Shown: positions 33,451 to 40,854 of the stretch, in pieces
How positions within the stretch are numbered: position 1 is the stretch's first letter
How the letters are laid out: every line of letters begins with the position of its first letter
Virus record (IMG/VR): IMGVR_UViG_3300002120_000006
Location: 12,298-59,308 of that record
DNA: 47,011 nucleotides
Reading direction: 5' to 3' (one strand)
DNA from: a virus
Notes under the pieces: generated by a model
Databases searched by the model: none
What the model was told of the DNA's origin: nothing
What the model saw: the letters and a program-made list of their open reading frames with translations, nothing else
Position numbers and translations under genes: made by a program

Positions 33451-34505
33451 AATGTCGTCCACTTCTTCTTTTCTCTTAACTTTGAAATATTCTCAGAACC
33501 CATATATGCTAGACCGTGCTTGATTCCACCCACAAGTCTATTGATAATTGTTTCTGTCGTTTCCCCGGTATCTGGAATGTATACCGTTCTGCCTTCCGGG
33601 GCTTCAATGTGAGCAATAGTGGATGCATCTTCTCCTGTTCGTTTGATTCGTTCTCTTTCTGCATGTTCGCTTGCCATCCCGCTATAAATTACATATGTCT
33701 TAGTCCAAGGTAAATATGTATTATTAAATGTTACGCCGTCATCTGCCAATTGCCCTACGGTACGAGATGCGGGAGATTTATCTGTCGGAGCCAGTAATTT
33801 TCCTATGAATACCGTATCAGCACCAGCGGCCAGACATTTGACTATATCCCCACTATTTCGTATTCCGCCGTCTGATACTATCGGTGTTTCTGGATATCTT
33901 TCTCGTATCTTCTCAATAGCCACCAACTGGTTATAAGCAACACCAGTTGTAATCCTAGTAATACAAGACTGACCAGAACCAATTCCCACACGGAATCCGT
34001 CAATACCTGCGTCATAGTATCTCTCTGCGGCCTCTGTAGTGACTATATTTGCAGATATAATATCAATGCTATATATCTTTTTTATGTATTTCACCAAGTC
34101 ATAGCATTGTTTCATATCACCGTGGGCCACATCCATTGTCAATACATTACATCCAGCATTATACAACATATCAATGCGTTTCTCTTGGTTATTGACACTG
34201 ATAGATGCTCCGACATGTAATCCTGCGTCTCTGACTTTTTTGATTTGCTCTGCTTGTTCCCATTCAGGCATATAACGATGGATGATTCCTAGTCCACCAG
34301 AAGCTGCCATGAATGCGGCCATTTTGGTTTCTGTCACGCTATTCATTGGAGAGGAGATGATGGGATGTTTTAATTTAACATGACCGAACACAGTATCTAA
34401 TGATATCTGGTCCCTATTGGTCATTTCACTGTATTGAGGGACCAGCCAATATTTATCATAATCACTTTCTATTTCTGCGTTCAGTGATATCCACCCCCAT
34501 TGCAT
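33447..34505 (-). CDS. guaC-like: GMP reductase-like (IMPDH/GMPR family) enzyme (352 aa)
   Basis: A full TIM-barrel of the IMPDH/GMPR family: DKYWLVPQYSEM near the N terminus, catalytic loop GIGSGQSCITR (C181, T183), SDGGIRNSGDIVKCLAAGAD, YSGMASE, and EAPEGRTV near the end. The flap is short and lacks the Arg-Tyr dyad of IMP dehydrogenase, and there are no CBS domains. Both facts, and the length, favour GMP reductase (GMP to IMP with NADPH). Viral examples are uncommon. It would redirect guanine nucleotides towards adenine or a modified purine. The N terminus overlaps the upstream gene by 44 nt; no later start would keep the barrel. Confidence 0.85.
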   Translation of the reverse strand: MQWGWISLNAEIESDYDKYWLVPQYSEMTNRDQISLDTVFGHVKLKHPIISSPMNSVTETKMAAFMAASGGLGIIHRYMPEWEQAEQIKKVRDAGLHVGASISVNNQEKRIDMLYNAGCNVLTMDVAHGDMKQCYDLVKYIKKIYSIDIISANIVTTEAAERYYDAGIDGFRVGIGSGQSCITRITTGVAYNQLVAIEKIRERYPETPIVSDGGIRNSGDIVKCLAAGADTVFIGKLLAPTDKSPASRTVGQLADDGVTFNNTYLPWTKTYVIYSGMASEHAERERIKRTGEDASTIAHIEAPEGRTVYIPDTGETTETIINRLVGGIKHGLAYMGSENISKLREKKKWTTL

Positions 34506-34809
34506 TGAAACATATGGTACACCCGCTCTTTGGCCAGTGATTAACCCTATGTTTATTTAATGGATGTCGGCATGTATAACATATTATAATATTATTTTCT
34601 GTTATGAATGTCTTACCACATTGAAATAATGGGGCATTTATTAAAGGAGAGGAAGGAACAGGCCATGGAAAAGTAATATAAATTGGTGGATATGTTCCAG
34701 TTCCAGAACTATAGTCTGCGGTATTTGATGTTGGATAAATATAGGTATTATCACCGGACCCAGTGGCAGTAGTGGTACTCCAATATTTATAAGATATATT
34801 TACATTCAT
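34462..34809 (-). CDS. Low-complexity protein with C-terminal zinc site (115 aa)
   Basis: The first 55 residues are rich in Ser, Thr, Tyr, Gly and Pro (TATGSGDNTYIYPTSNTADY, then PPIYITFPWPVP). The rest contains FQCGKTF, then ICYTCRHPLNKH and GCTICFNAMG, so two CxxC pairs form a zinc ribbon. The mixed architecture is unusual. Function unknown. It overlaps the start of the upstream gene by ATGA and the downstream GMP-reductase-like gene by 44 nt. Confidence 0.6.
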   Translation of the reverse strand: MNVNISYKYWSTTTATGSGDNTYIYPTSNTADYSSGTGTYPPIYITFPWPVPSSPLINAPLFQCGKTFITENNIIICYTCRHPLNKHRVNHWPKSGCTICFNAMGVDITERRNRK

Positions 34810-35078
34810 AGTTTAATCTCCCTCATATCTATCAATTTGTTCTTTTTGCTTACAACATTAATTTTATCCACATTGAAGAACATATGACTATTTTTCTCAT
34901 CATCATATTTTATTTCCAGACTCCTATTATCAAAATCTATGAGTATTCCAATGATTCGTTCCCCACTTCTACGGCTCTTTGTTGTCTTATTTTTTGTTGT
35001 ATCTCTTCCAGATATTTTATTAGTTCTTGGAACCCGTATTCGTTTAGTGTTGTCTGTCTTAGATTTCTTAACATTCAT
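34806..35078 (-). CDS. Basic protein with small beta domain (90 aa)
   Basis: The first 40 residues are Lys/Arg/Thr-rich (KKSKTDNTKRIRVPRTNKI ... TTKNKTTKSRRSGE), likely disordered and nucleic-acid binding. Residues 41-90 form alternating strands (RIIGILIDFDNRSLEIKYDD) reminiscent of an SH3 or Sm-like barrel. A possible nucleic-acid-binding adaptor. The family is not recognised. The start overlaps the upstream stop by 11 nt. Confidence 0.6.
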   Translation of the reverse strand: MNVKKSKTDNTKRIRVPRTNKISGRDTTKNKTTKSRRSGERIIGILIDFDNRSLEIKYDDEKNSHMFFNVDKINVVSKKNKLIDMREIKL

Positions 35079-35316
35079 ATAGCCACTCCTGTATTATCAT
35101 GGAGCATGGTAATTTCATGCCTGATGGTATTGTACATCTCTTATAATTACTATGTTGTATTATCCATCCTCTATGGGTCCTTTTTTCCGTTTGGATATTA
35201 ATACGACATTTTTCATATATCCACCCTTCTAATTGACAAAGGGGACATATTACTTTTCCAGCCAATTGGAGGAATAGTACATTATCGCCCTTTCTCTTGA
35301 TTTTCCACTCTTTCAT
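35068..35316 (-). CDS. Small cysteine-pair protein (82 aa)
   Basis: MKEWKIKRKGDNVLFLQLAG leads into CPLCQLEGWIYEKC, then HRGWIIQHSNYKRC, and the end is a C-terminal C. Five cysteines and two histidines give one zinc site. It is basic and may bind RNA or DNA. It overlaps the SemiSWEET-like gene by 35 nt at its start and the downstream basic protein by 11 nt at its end. No family recognised. Confidence 0.6.
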   Translation of the reverse strand: MKEWKIKRKGDNVLFLQLAGKVICPLCQLEGWIYEKCRINIQTEKRTHRGWIIQHSNYKRCTIPSGMKLPCSMIIQEWLYEC

Positions 35317-35578
35317 ATCGACTCCTCACCCTGTAATATAACACTGTTATGAGCACTGCGAATATTGAAGTGACATTTAGGATACCGCCAATGAACCATA
35401 TCCATACATCTTCCTGCCATGCGTAGAGGAAGATGATAAAGACCCCTGTAAACAACATGACCTGCCATAACAGAGATACATCATTGGAACTCTTATTCTT
35501 ATACATTCTGTATATTGCAGGAATGCTAGACAGATTGAGCAATATGTATGCCAATATTGGGGTATACGAGGGAATCAT
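35282..35578 (-). CDS. SemiSWEET/PQ-loop-like three-helix membrane protein (98 aa)
   Basis: Three hydrophobic helices (about 5-22, 39-57, 62-82) with S-S-I-P-A-I-Y-R-M-Y-K-N-K-S-S-N-D-V-S after helix 1, W-Q at the head of helix 2, and G-G-I-L-N-V-T in helix 3. This is the P-[QA]-x-x-x-x-x-x-x-x-S-S-x-x-x-S / conserved-Asn layout of bacterial SemiSWEET and MtN3/PQ-loop proteins, which dimerise to carry small sugars across membranes. The Gln of 'PQ' is Ala here. A charged tail ends the protein. A transporter in a tailed virus is unexpected. It starts right after the stop of another membrane-protein gene. Confidence 0.65.
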   Translation of the reverse strand: MIPSYTPILAYILLNLSSIPAIYRMYKNKSSNDVSLLWQVMLFTGVFIIFLYAWQEDVWIWFIGGILNVTSIFAVLITVLYYRVRSRYERVENQEKGR

Positions 35579-35713
35579 TCAGAAAACCCATTTCAATACT
35601 AATAGACCAAGAAGAAGAACGGTAGTCCATATTGCATACACTAACAATCTGTCCGTATGAGCATTATACACTTTCACCGTGAAATCATTGACATACTTCT
35701 TGGATTTTCTCAT
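35579..35713 (-). CDS. One-helix membrane protein (44 aa)
   Basis: MRKSKKYVNDFTVKVYNAHT is followed by a C-terminal helix (LLVYAIWTTVLLLGLLVLKW). The basic N terminus should stay in the cytoplasm. The stop touches the start of the SemiSWEET-like gene (TGAATG), so both are probably translated together and may act together in the membrane. No family recognised. Confidence 0.55.
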   Translation of the reverse strand: MRKSKKYVNDFTVKVYNAHTDRLLVYAIWTTVLLLGLLVLKWVF

Positions 35714-35717
35714 ATAA

Positions 35718-36587
35718 TCACACACTTACATTGACATCTACACGCACACGCCCATCAAAGCGAAGGGCTGGACGCATCTGAATCAATGTTCCCCCTAATG
35801 AGACAGGGGTGAGCATCTTCTTTTCTATATATCCCCCTGCCGGATATCCTGCCTCATCAACACTACCCAAGTCATAGCCTTTGAGGAATCCACCAGTAAG
35901 TACAAGGTATCTGTTAATTGATTCATCAACAAAACTTCCGTTCTTAATGGAATATTCTACCCATGGAACGGCTGTTGCTGCTTTTCTATGAAAATGACCC
36001 ATCAAATAAATATTAGAGAAAAACGTTTTTGATATATGACCAAGTTTAGTCAAGCCAGCACCTTCTGAGATACCAGAACCCTGTCCATGATGCATAAATA
36101 TTTGACCATATACCGTCTGTTTCGTCTTGGGCTCTTGCATCTCTACAGCGATGATACCATTATCACCAAGAAATTGACAATCCAATGCCTTCGCCAATCT
36201 CAGGTCTGAAGTAGTACCGTCTGCAAAAGGCCAGTAGTGATGTCCCCTGACCAACCCTAGCCATCGTCCCTTGGTCTTTTTGAATATTTCCTCCATATCT
36301 TCTCCCATTTTACCAAAAGCCTTGGATATCGTGACATTGGCACTATCATACAAATTCGACTTGACACTCAATAACAATGCTCTGTTAGATGGTGATACGG
36401 TGTCGATATAATCTCCCATACCAACAAAATATGCATTTTGTTTCAGACCCCAATCCAGATAACGTTCTAGACGGTCTAAATCTGTTGCGCCACCGTATTG
36501 AATATCTCCTACTGGCAATATCCTAACTTCCTTCATTGGCAGGGTATCAGAATCCACTAACTTAGGTTTCACAACTGCTATTTCCAT
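35718..36587 (-). CDS. Calcineurin-like metallophosphoesterase (289 aa)
   Basis: Metallophosphoesterase motifs in order: V-G-D28-I-Q (H of the first motif replaced by Q30), G-D59-Y-I-D62, V-R-G-H-H (about 113-117, for the usual G-N-H-[ED]), then M-H-H-G-Q-G-S-G and G-H-F-H-R. Most metal ligands are present, though first-motif and third-motif changes may alter metal use. Related phage proteins are commonly annotated as phosphatases or nucleases acting on nucleotides or DNA ends; the substrate is unknown. It has a weak GGAG upstream of the ATG. Confidence 0.8.
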   Translation of the reverse strand: MEIAVVKPKLVDSDTLPMKEVRILPVGDIQYGGATDLDRLERYLDWGLKQNAYFVGMGDYIDTVSPSNRALLLSVKSNLYDSANVTISKAFGKMGEDMEEIFKKTKGRWLGLVRGHHYWPFADGTTSDLRLAKALDCQFLGDNGIIAVEMQEPKTKQTVYGQIFMHHGQGSGISEGAGLTKLGHISKTFFSNIYLMGHFHRKAATAVPWVEYSIKNGSFVDESINRYLVLTGGFLKGYDLGSVDEAGYPAGGYIEKKMLTPVSLGGTLIQMRPALRFDGRVRVDVNVSV

Positions 36588-36637
36588 GGCACTCTAGAAC
36601 TCCTGTTCTACGTTGGGTCTATATGTCATGGTCATTC

Positions 36638-37012
36638 TTATATCTTTGGTCTTTGTCTTACCCTTGGCGGACAGATGTTATGACTATAGAAACGTTTACA
36701 ATCTATACAATGCACTGAACTTTTATATTCGTGAACATTGGAATATTTAACATAACCTGCATATCGTTTAAATCCTCCTCTCTTTCCAGTTTTTAGATAT
36801 CTTCTTCTGGATTCTAAGTTACAATTTCGCTTATGTATAGAATAGTTAAATCCGATATGATTTGTTTTTGGGGTATATTTTATATTAATATAATATGCAA
36901 CTCCATTACTTAAATATATATTATTTAAATATTTTACATAACGAATAAAATTAGGATGATGTTTATCTTTAATGAGCCCTATTCGGACCACCCCTTTTAT
37001 ATCTTGTCTCAT
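36638..37012 (-). CDS. Basic protein with a C-terminal zinc site (124 aa)
   Basis: Starts MRQDIKGVVRIGLIKDKHHP and is rich in Arg, Lys, Tyr and Asn, with a Cys-poor middle and a C-terminal CIDCKRFYSHNIC. The start at 37012 is chosen because AGAGGA lies 3-8 nt upstream; a Met at 37063 is possible but would deepen the overlap. The pI and zinc site suggest nucleic acid binding. Not recognised. It overlaps the upstream acidic gene by 44 nt. Confidence 0.5.
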   Translation of the reverse strand: MRQDIKGVVRIGLIKDKHHPNFIRYVKYLNNIYLSNGVAYYINIKYTPKTNHIGFNYSIHKRNCNLESRRRYLKTGKRGGFKRYAGYVKYSNVHEYKSSVHCIDCKRFYSHNICPPRVRQRPKI

Positions 37013-37145
37013 ATTTCCTCTTGCGTTTATCCATCTCCTTGTAATATTCCTCCTCCCATGCATCCAAGGAATCCTCTATATCATAATCGTCCATGTTATC
37101 AGTATCATTATCATTAGATTGTTTATCCTTATTGCTGTCCTTCAT
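36969..37145 (-). CDS. Small acidic/charged protein (58 aa)
   Basis: MKDSNKDKQSNDNDTDNMDD starts a strongly acidic N-terminal half, followed by a charged helix (LDAWEEEYYKEMDKRKRKYE) and a basic C terminus. Likely disordered with one helix. It overlaps the preceding gene by 17 nt and the next by 44 nt. Function unknown; the coding call rests on overlap style and composition. Confidence 0.5.
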   Translation of the reverse strand: MKDSNKDKQSNDNDTDNMDDYDIEDSLDAWEEEYYKEMDKRKRKYETRYKRGGPNRAH

Positions 37146-37248
37146 TTACAATCTTCGTCCATTTACGACAGAATGGGCATTTGTCACTAAGTCTGTAACG
37201 TTCTATATGTTTGTCTAGCATATGTTCCTGCTGTTCTCTGAGATTCAT
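37129..37248 (-). CDS. Mini CxxC protein (39 aa)
   Basis: MNLREQQEHMLDKHIERYRL, then DKCPFCRKWTKI. A single CPFC knuckle after a helix; two histidines could complete a metal site. It starts 2 nt after the methyltransferase-like stop (TAG-TT-ATG) and overlaps the next gene by 17 nt. It is too short for a firm family assignment. Confidence 0.5.
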   Translation of the reverse strand: MNLREQQEHMLDKHIERYRLSDKCPFCRKWTKIVNEGQQ

Positions 37249-37250
37249 AA

Positions 37251-37796
37251 CTATCCCCATTGTTCTGCCATTGCTGATGCTATCCCGGTATAAAATCTGC
37301 TTCTATTTTTCCATCTATCTGGTGCTGGTGATTCATACCAAACTCTTGGTGTTCTTCCATTTACAATATCCGTTGGTCTAAGTTTAGGAAGATTTTTCAA
37401 CCATAGACATATAGACTTGGTTTCTCCATGTCCAAATTGCCATGGTTGTATGATTTGGTCAGGTTTTCGATATTTAGTTGACATGATACCTATGGGATTT
37501 TCAACGGCTATTTTGTCTATCGGTGCATTAATGAGGGACATAAAAAATAGGATTGCCTCTTTCTGTTCCTTTTCTTTATTCTTGAACCAACGTGCTCCAC
37601 TAGACGATAAATGCGTACATGGAGGAAATGCAATCATCATGTCCCATTTGTTATTTATTATATTTAATATATTATCTTGTATATGAGGACCATTTCGTTC
37701 ACTTTCTAACAAATCACAAGATATTGCATCATGTCCTTTCTGAATAAATATGTCACGGACTATACCACTAAATTCACAAGCTATTAGGATTTTCAT
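37251..37796 (-). CDS. Minimal C5-cytosine-methyltransferase-like protein (181 aa)
   Basis: MKILIACEFSGIVRDIF matches the SAM-binding motif I region (F-S-G). FPPCTHLSSSGARWF parallels the catalytic P-C motif IV, and I-A-V-E-N-P-I-G the E-N motif VI of DNA cytosine C5 methyltransferases. It is about half the usual length and lacks a target recognition domain. Proteins of this size are widespread in phages and annotated as DNA methyltransferases; activity on DNA, mononucleotides or none is unsettled. It is followed by a mini CxxC gene. Closely packed but not overlapping with its neighbours. Confidence 0.7.
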   Translation of the reverse strand: MKILIACEFSGIVRDIFIQKGHDAISCDLLESERNGPHIQDNILNIINNKWDMMIAFPPCTHLSSSGARWFKNKEKEQKEAILFFMSLINAPIDKIAVENPIGIMSTKYRKPDQIIQPWQFGHGETKSICLWLKNLPKLRPTDIVNGRTPRVWYESPAPDRWKNRSRFYTGIASAMAEQWG

Positions 37797-37842
37797 CTCC
37801 TACACTCCCAAATCCATTAATATCTGTCATATAACCACTTAA

Positions 37843-38655
37843 TCACTTCTTCAAATCAGTATGGTCAGGATGACATTTTTCCGTAAAAGGACAATAGATT
37901 GGCCTACATTTCCAACCTTCATCTTGGTCCTTCCAATCGATTTCTGGCTTTCCATTCGGCAAATAAATCTTTTTATCATTCACTGCTTCATATAATCCAA
38001 TCGCCCGTTCCTTCAATTTATTGATTATTTTGGTCTGGTCTATGATATTATCCTTGACATTGAATTCCTTGACTATTAAATCACCCAAATCCAGATAATA
38101 TATCCTGACTTTGGGGGCTCCGAAGATATATGCATACGTCATCAATTGAATGAAATGGTCCTTCTTGGCCCCCTGCTTCTTCACATACCATAGATTTTTC
38201 ACGGTCTTTAGGTCATTCACACAGGTTATTTTCCCATCTTCCACATCAAGCCAGTCTGCACGCCCGACGATGGAGATATTATACCCCCTGTCATTCTCTA
38301 CTGGTATATTGAAATCGACCTGACTATGAGGCATTGCCATCGAAAAAATAAGGTCGAATATGTTACCACGGAAGAAATAATATTGAGTCTGTAATGAGGG
38401 TTCTAATTGCTCTACGGTGTATCCTTCGGGTGGGTTACGGAGATAGGATGCCTTGGTGCAACATCCAATGAGTTCCGTGACATGGAATATATCATTAGAC
38501 CCCCATGTAGATTTAGATTCCTCAATGTTCTGTTTTATACGTTGTAGTTTAACATTGTCTGTTAATATACGAAAGAGAGCATCATCATCATATAATAAAT
38601 CCTTCATAGGGTCTGGTAAGTGTTCAATACCTTTTAATGTACGAGCTTCTTTCAT
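37843..38655 (-). CDS. Cas4-like PD-(D/E)XK exonuclease with Fe-S cluster (270 aa)
   Basis: RecB-family nuclease: G-R-A-D134-W-L, then V-N-D148-L-K150, then Q170-x-x-x-Y174, with a potential cluster cysteine at C65/C66 and three more in CRPIYCPFTEKC near the C terminus. That layout (one N-terminal and three C-terminal Cys) is typical of Cas4 and AddB-type 4Fe-4S nucleases. In viruses these usually act in recombination and DNA end processing; no cas1/cas2 or CRISPR array is present, so adaptation is not implied. It lies between the methyltransferase-like gene and a coiled-coil gene. Confidence 0.8.
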   Translation of the reverse strand: MKEARTLKGIEHLPDPMKDLLYDDDALFRILTDNVKLQRIKQNIEESKSTWGSNDIFHVTELIGCCTKASYLRNPPEGYTVEQLEPSLQTQYYFFRGNIFDLIFSMAMPHSQVDFNIPVENDRGYNISIVGRADWLDVEDGKITCVNDLKTVKNLWYVKKQGAKKDHFIQLMTYAYIFGAPKVRIYYLDLGDLIVKEFNVKDNIIDQTKIINKLKERAIGLYEAVNDKKIYLPNGKPEIDWKDQDEGWKCRPIYCPFTEKCHPDHTDLKK

Positions 38656-38681
38656 AAGAAAACAACAACCGTATTATGATA

Positions 38682-38942
38682 TTAACGATATGCCTGTTGA
38701 GTGTTGGAATTGATATTATCAGCATCTGATTTATATATTGTATTTTGTTCATTAGTATCCTTTAAAATCGATTGATGGTCCTTTGCTATCTCTATCAGTG
38801 TTTGAACAAAACCTGACAATACCAATAATCTCTTTTCTAATACTTCTTTATCCTGTTCCAAAGTCTCTATACGTTTAGATAGTTCCTCAAGTTTGTTTCT
38901 TGCTTCTTCATCCTTAGCATTTAGGCTCCAAGGCATAACCAT
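38682..38942 (-). CDS. Coiled-coil protein (86 aa)
   Basis: After MVMPWSLNAKDEEA comes a long heptad-repeat helix (LEELSKRIETLEQDKEVLEK, then LLVLSGFVQTLIEIAKDH), then a polar Asn/Gln tail. Likely a homo-oligomer. No enzymatic motif. It lies upstream of the Cas4-like gene and may be a structural or regulatory partner, but that is inference. Confidence 0.55.
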   Translation of the reverse strand: MVMPWSLNAKDEEARNKLEELSKRIETLEQDKEVLEKRLLVLSGFVQTLIEIAKDHQSILKDTNEQNTIYKSDADNINSNTQQAYR

Positions 38943-38955
38943 CTACATAATCCCC

Positions 38956-39297
38956 CTATTTCTTAATCTTTTTCTTTCTATGTTCTACCCAATAGAATTT
39001 AAGAGGATAGAAATCGTTGAAATGCCAATGATCTGCTTTATATTTATAGATACTATTGATTGGTTTGCGTAAAAACCTAGAACCCTTATATATAATCTGT
39101 CCACATCCAGCACAATATTGCTCTATTTGCCCCTTTATCTCTTTATCCTCATATACAGGCGATAAGTTTCCTTTCTCATCTTTAGCATAGTTTGTGATTA
39201 CCTTTAATTTTAATGGCCTTGTCAATATTTTCGGATGTTCCACGCCATCGCAAAATAGTTTCTGTTCTGTCTTATTTTCTTTATTTTCTAGGTTCAT
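38956..39297 (-). CDS. Small zinc-ribbon-containing protein (113 aa)
   Basis: Begins MNLENKENKTEQKLFCDGVE and has Y-C-A-G-C-G-Q-I-I near residues 61-68, then a Trp/Tyr/Lys-rich C terminus (HWHFNDFYPLKFYWVEHRKK). The lone CxxC plus C16 and C-terminal His residues may bind zinc. The start overlaps the upstream zinc-ribbon gene by 17 nt. No known family. Confidence 0.6.
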   Translation of the reverse strand: MNLENKENKTEQKLFCDGVEHPKILTRPLKLKVITNYAKDEKGNLSPVYEDKEIKGQIEQYCAGCGQIIYKGSRFLRKPINSIYKYKADHWHFNDFYPLKFYWVEHRKKKIKK

Positions 39298-39427
39298 CTT
39301 CCATCTCCCAAGGCAATACTAAACTTGATTTCTTGCATACTTTGCAATATTTCACCGTGTTTTGTTTTGTGATGTTATAAAACACGACAACATAATTAGA
39401 ACCACAACGAGAACATTTATACTGCAT
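39281..39427 (-). CDS. Zinc-ribbon mini protein (48 aa)
   Basis: MQYKCSRCGSNYVVVFYNIT then KYCKVCKKSS: two CxxC pairs 20 residues apart, a clean four-Cys zinc ribbon like those of transcription factor S or rubredoxin-like knuckles. It starts 4 nt after the stop of the AAA+ gene. The end overlaps the following ATG in a different frame by 17 nt. The function is unknown; ribbons of this type often contact RNA polymerase or nucleic acid. Confidence 0.6.
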   Translation of the reverse strand: MQYKCSRCGSNYVVVFYNITKQNTVKYCKVCKKSSLVLPWEMEDEPRK

Positions 39428-39431
39428 AATA

Positions 39432-40715
39432 TCATGTCTTACTCATATTGTTGTTATCCTTCTTATCCTCTAATTTGTTATCACTATCCTCTTTCATATA
39501 TTTCCATATATCAAACCATTCACTGCCCTTGGTAATCCATGTGACAGGTCTGCCCGGATTTGTTTGTTCTTTATGATGTTTTCTAAGCACTTGTCGAGCG
39601 ATAAGACTATTTATCCTTTCCGAAGATTGTGCAAATGTTATACCTAATGACTGTAATCGACGTTTTAATTCTGATAATGGCCAATCCCTCTCTCGTATCA
39701 ATTTTAATATCTGGACATTCATTGATTCGCCCATCATGATATTACGCCATGTCCATCCATATTCAAACATTTCCTTAAGTTGTTTATCTGCCTTTATAAT
39801 CAAATCTGTATCGTCATACTTGTAATTGGTCATCACATTATATCCGATTGCAAGTTTCTCGAATAATATAATTTCCGTATGTGTCATTCTGAGACTATAT
39901 GCAAGATTGTCATAAGAGGAATCAAATATCAACTGACCCGGTACGTTGAAATTATCGTATAAATATCCAAATTGGTCCCTTAAGGAACTGATTTTATTGA
40001 AATCTGGAAATACTCCTCTGCTCTTTCTATAGGCTTCAACATATGCTTGTACATCTCTTTCATCAGGCGTAGCATCTATAACGAATAAACGACGAGCCAT
40101 ACCTGATGCTAAGTCCAATCGTTCATTTTGCGTACCTGCGTGCATCGTCATATAAGATTGGAATTCTATCTTCCCATTCTTCAGGCGTTTCTCTACTTTA
40201 CCATCATCCAGCAGTTTAAGGAAAGCGACATCCAGATTGGCAGAATGCTCTTGTTTCATCGTCTGTGTCTGCGCTGCAAATTCTTCCGACCAGATGATAG
40301 CATTGTCATATTCTTCTGCCAAACCTAATATCTTTTTACCTTCCCCATCGAAAGAACCAACCAATCCTGCCTCTGTAATCATACCTACTTCTGTATTTGG
40401 ATATGTTGTAGCCACGCCATTATAAGTATTGAACAATAGATTCTGATTAAAACTTTTACTGAAGCCAGGGGGGGCTATTGTGATTAAATGCAATCGAAGG
40501 TCAGGAGTTCCACCAGCGACACCATAGAACAAATTACCCTTGCCCTTGTATTTCTTGTTCCGCAGATTGGCAATATGTGACCCAATAGAGGACAAAATGA
40601 ATGGGAAGTATCTTTCCACATAGAGCACGCCAACCTGTTTGAGATAGGATTGTGTCTCATCCCATAGTTGTTTAGGACTGGAATATGTTGGATTCTGTGT
40701 TATATCAATCTTCAT
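39432..40715 (-). CDS. MCM-like AAA+ ATPase, probable replicative helicase (427 aa)
   Basis: Walker A is I-A-P-P-G-F-S-K-S (81-88), Walker B AIIWSEE (139-145) and a sensor/arginine region reads AGTQNERLDLASGMARRLFVID. The T-E-A-G-L-V segment between them resembles the 'T-x-A-G-L' of MCM helicases. The last 90 residues form a winged-helix domain (LSELKRRLQSLGITFAQSSE), also typical of MCM C termini. The N-terminal MCM DNA-binding region is absent, so it is shorter than cellular MCM. Helicase function is inferred from this and from the nearby polymerase, recombinase and nuclease genes; a DUF3987-type ATPase is an alternative. AAGGA precedes the ATG, overlapped by an 11-codon ORF. Confidence 0.7.
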   Translation of the reverse strand: MKIDITQNPTYSSPKQLWDETQSYLKQVGVLYVERYFPFILSSIGSHIANLRNKKYKGKGNLFYGVAGGTPDLRLHLITIAPPGFSKSFNQNLLFNTYNGVATTYPNTEVGMITEAGLVGSFDGEGKKILGLAEEYDNAIIWSEEFAAQTQTMKQEHSANLDVAFLKLLDDGKVEKRLKNGKIEFQSYMTMHAGTQNERLDLASGMARRLFVIDATPDERDVQAYVEAYRKSRGVFPDFNKISSLRDQFGYLYDNFNVPGQLIFDSSYDNLAYSLRMTHTEIILFEKLAIGYNVMTNYKYDDTDLIIKADKQLKEMFEYGWTWRNIMMGESMNVQILKLIRERDWPLSELKRRLQSLGITFAQSSERINSLIARQVLRKHHKEQTNPGRPVTWITKGSEWFDIWKYMKEDSDNKLEDKKDNNNMSKT

Positions 40716-40746
40716 TCCTTATCGACCGCCATACCATCATCTGTCA

Positions 40747-40845
40747 TCAGATATAAGTTTGGTGGTATCGGCGTGTTATCAGCGTGTTATCAGGAGGAAA
40801 TAATATGTTAATATCATTATACCATACCCATTTCATCCTTTCCAT
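40747..40845 (-). CDS. Micro-ORF (32 aa) upstream of the MCM-like gene
   Basis: Encodes MERMKWVWYNDINILFPPDN and ends HQTYI. Its stop overlaps the start (TGATG) of an 11-codon ORF (40712-40747) that itself overlaps the MCM-like start as ATGA. The chain could couple translation into the ATPase gene. The ribosome-binding site is weak and coding is uncertain. An 11-bp tandem repeat lies inside. Confidence 0.3.
   Translation of the reverse strand: MERMKWVWYNDINILFPPDNTLITRRYHQTYI
40772..40793. repeat. 11-bp tandem direct repeat
   Basis: CGTGTTATCAG occurs twice in a row just upstream of the MCM-like ATPase gene. Short direct repeats next to a replication gene may mark a binding site or part of an origin (iteron-like), although two copies are too few to argue strongly. 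Confidence 0.4.
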
Positions 40846-40854
40846 TCTTTCTTC

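Noticed and set aside
33447-34505. PurZ-type 2-aminoadenine (Z-genome) pathway
   Set aside because: A GMP-reductase-like enzyme is present but no PurZ, DatZ or DpoZ-type gene is seen; the polymerase is family B, not the Z-phage PolA type.
37843-38655. Cas4-like gene as part of a CRISPR adaptation module
   Set aside because: No cas1, cas2 or repeat-spacer array in the window; such nucleases are common in archaeal viruses for recombination.
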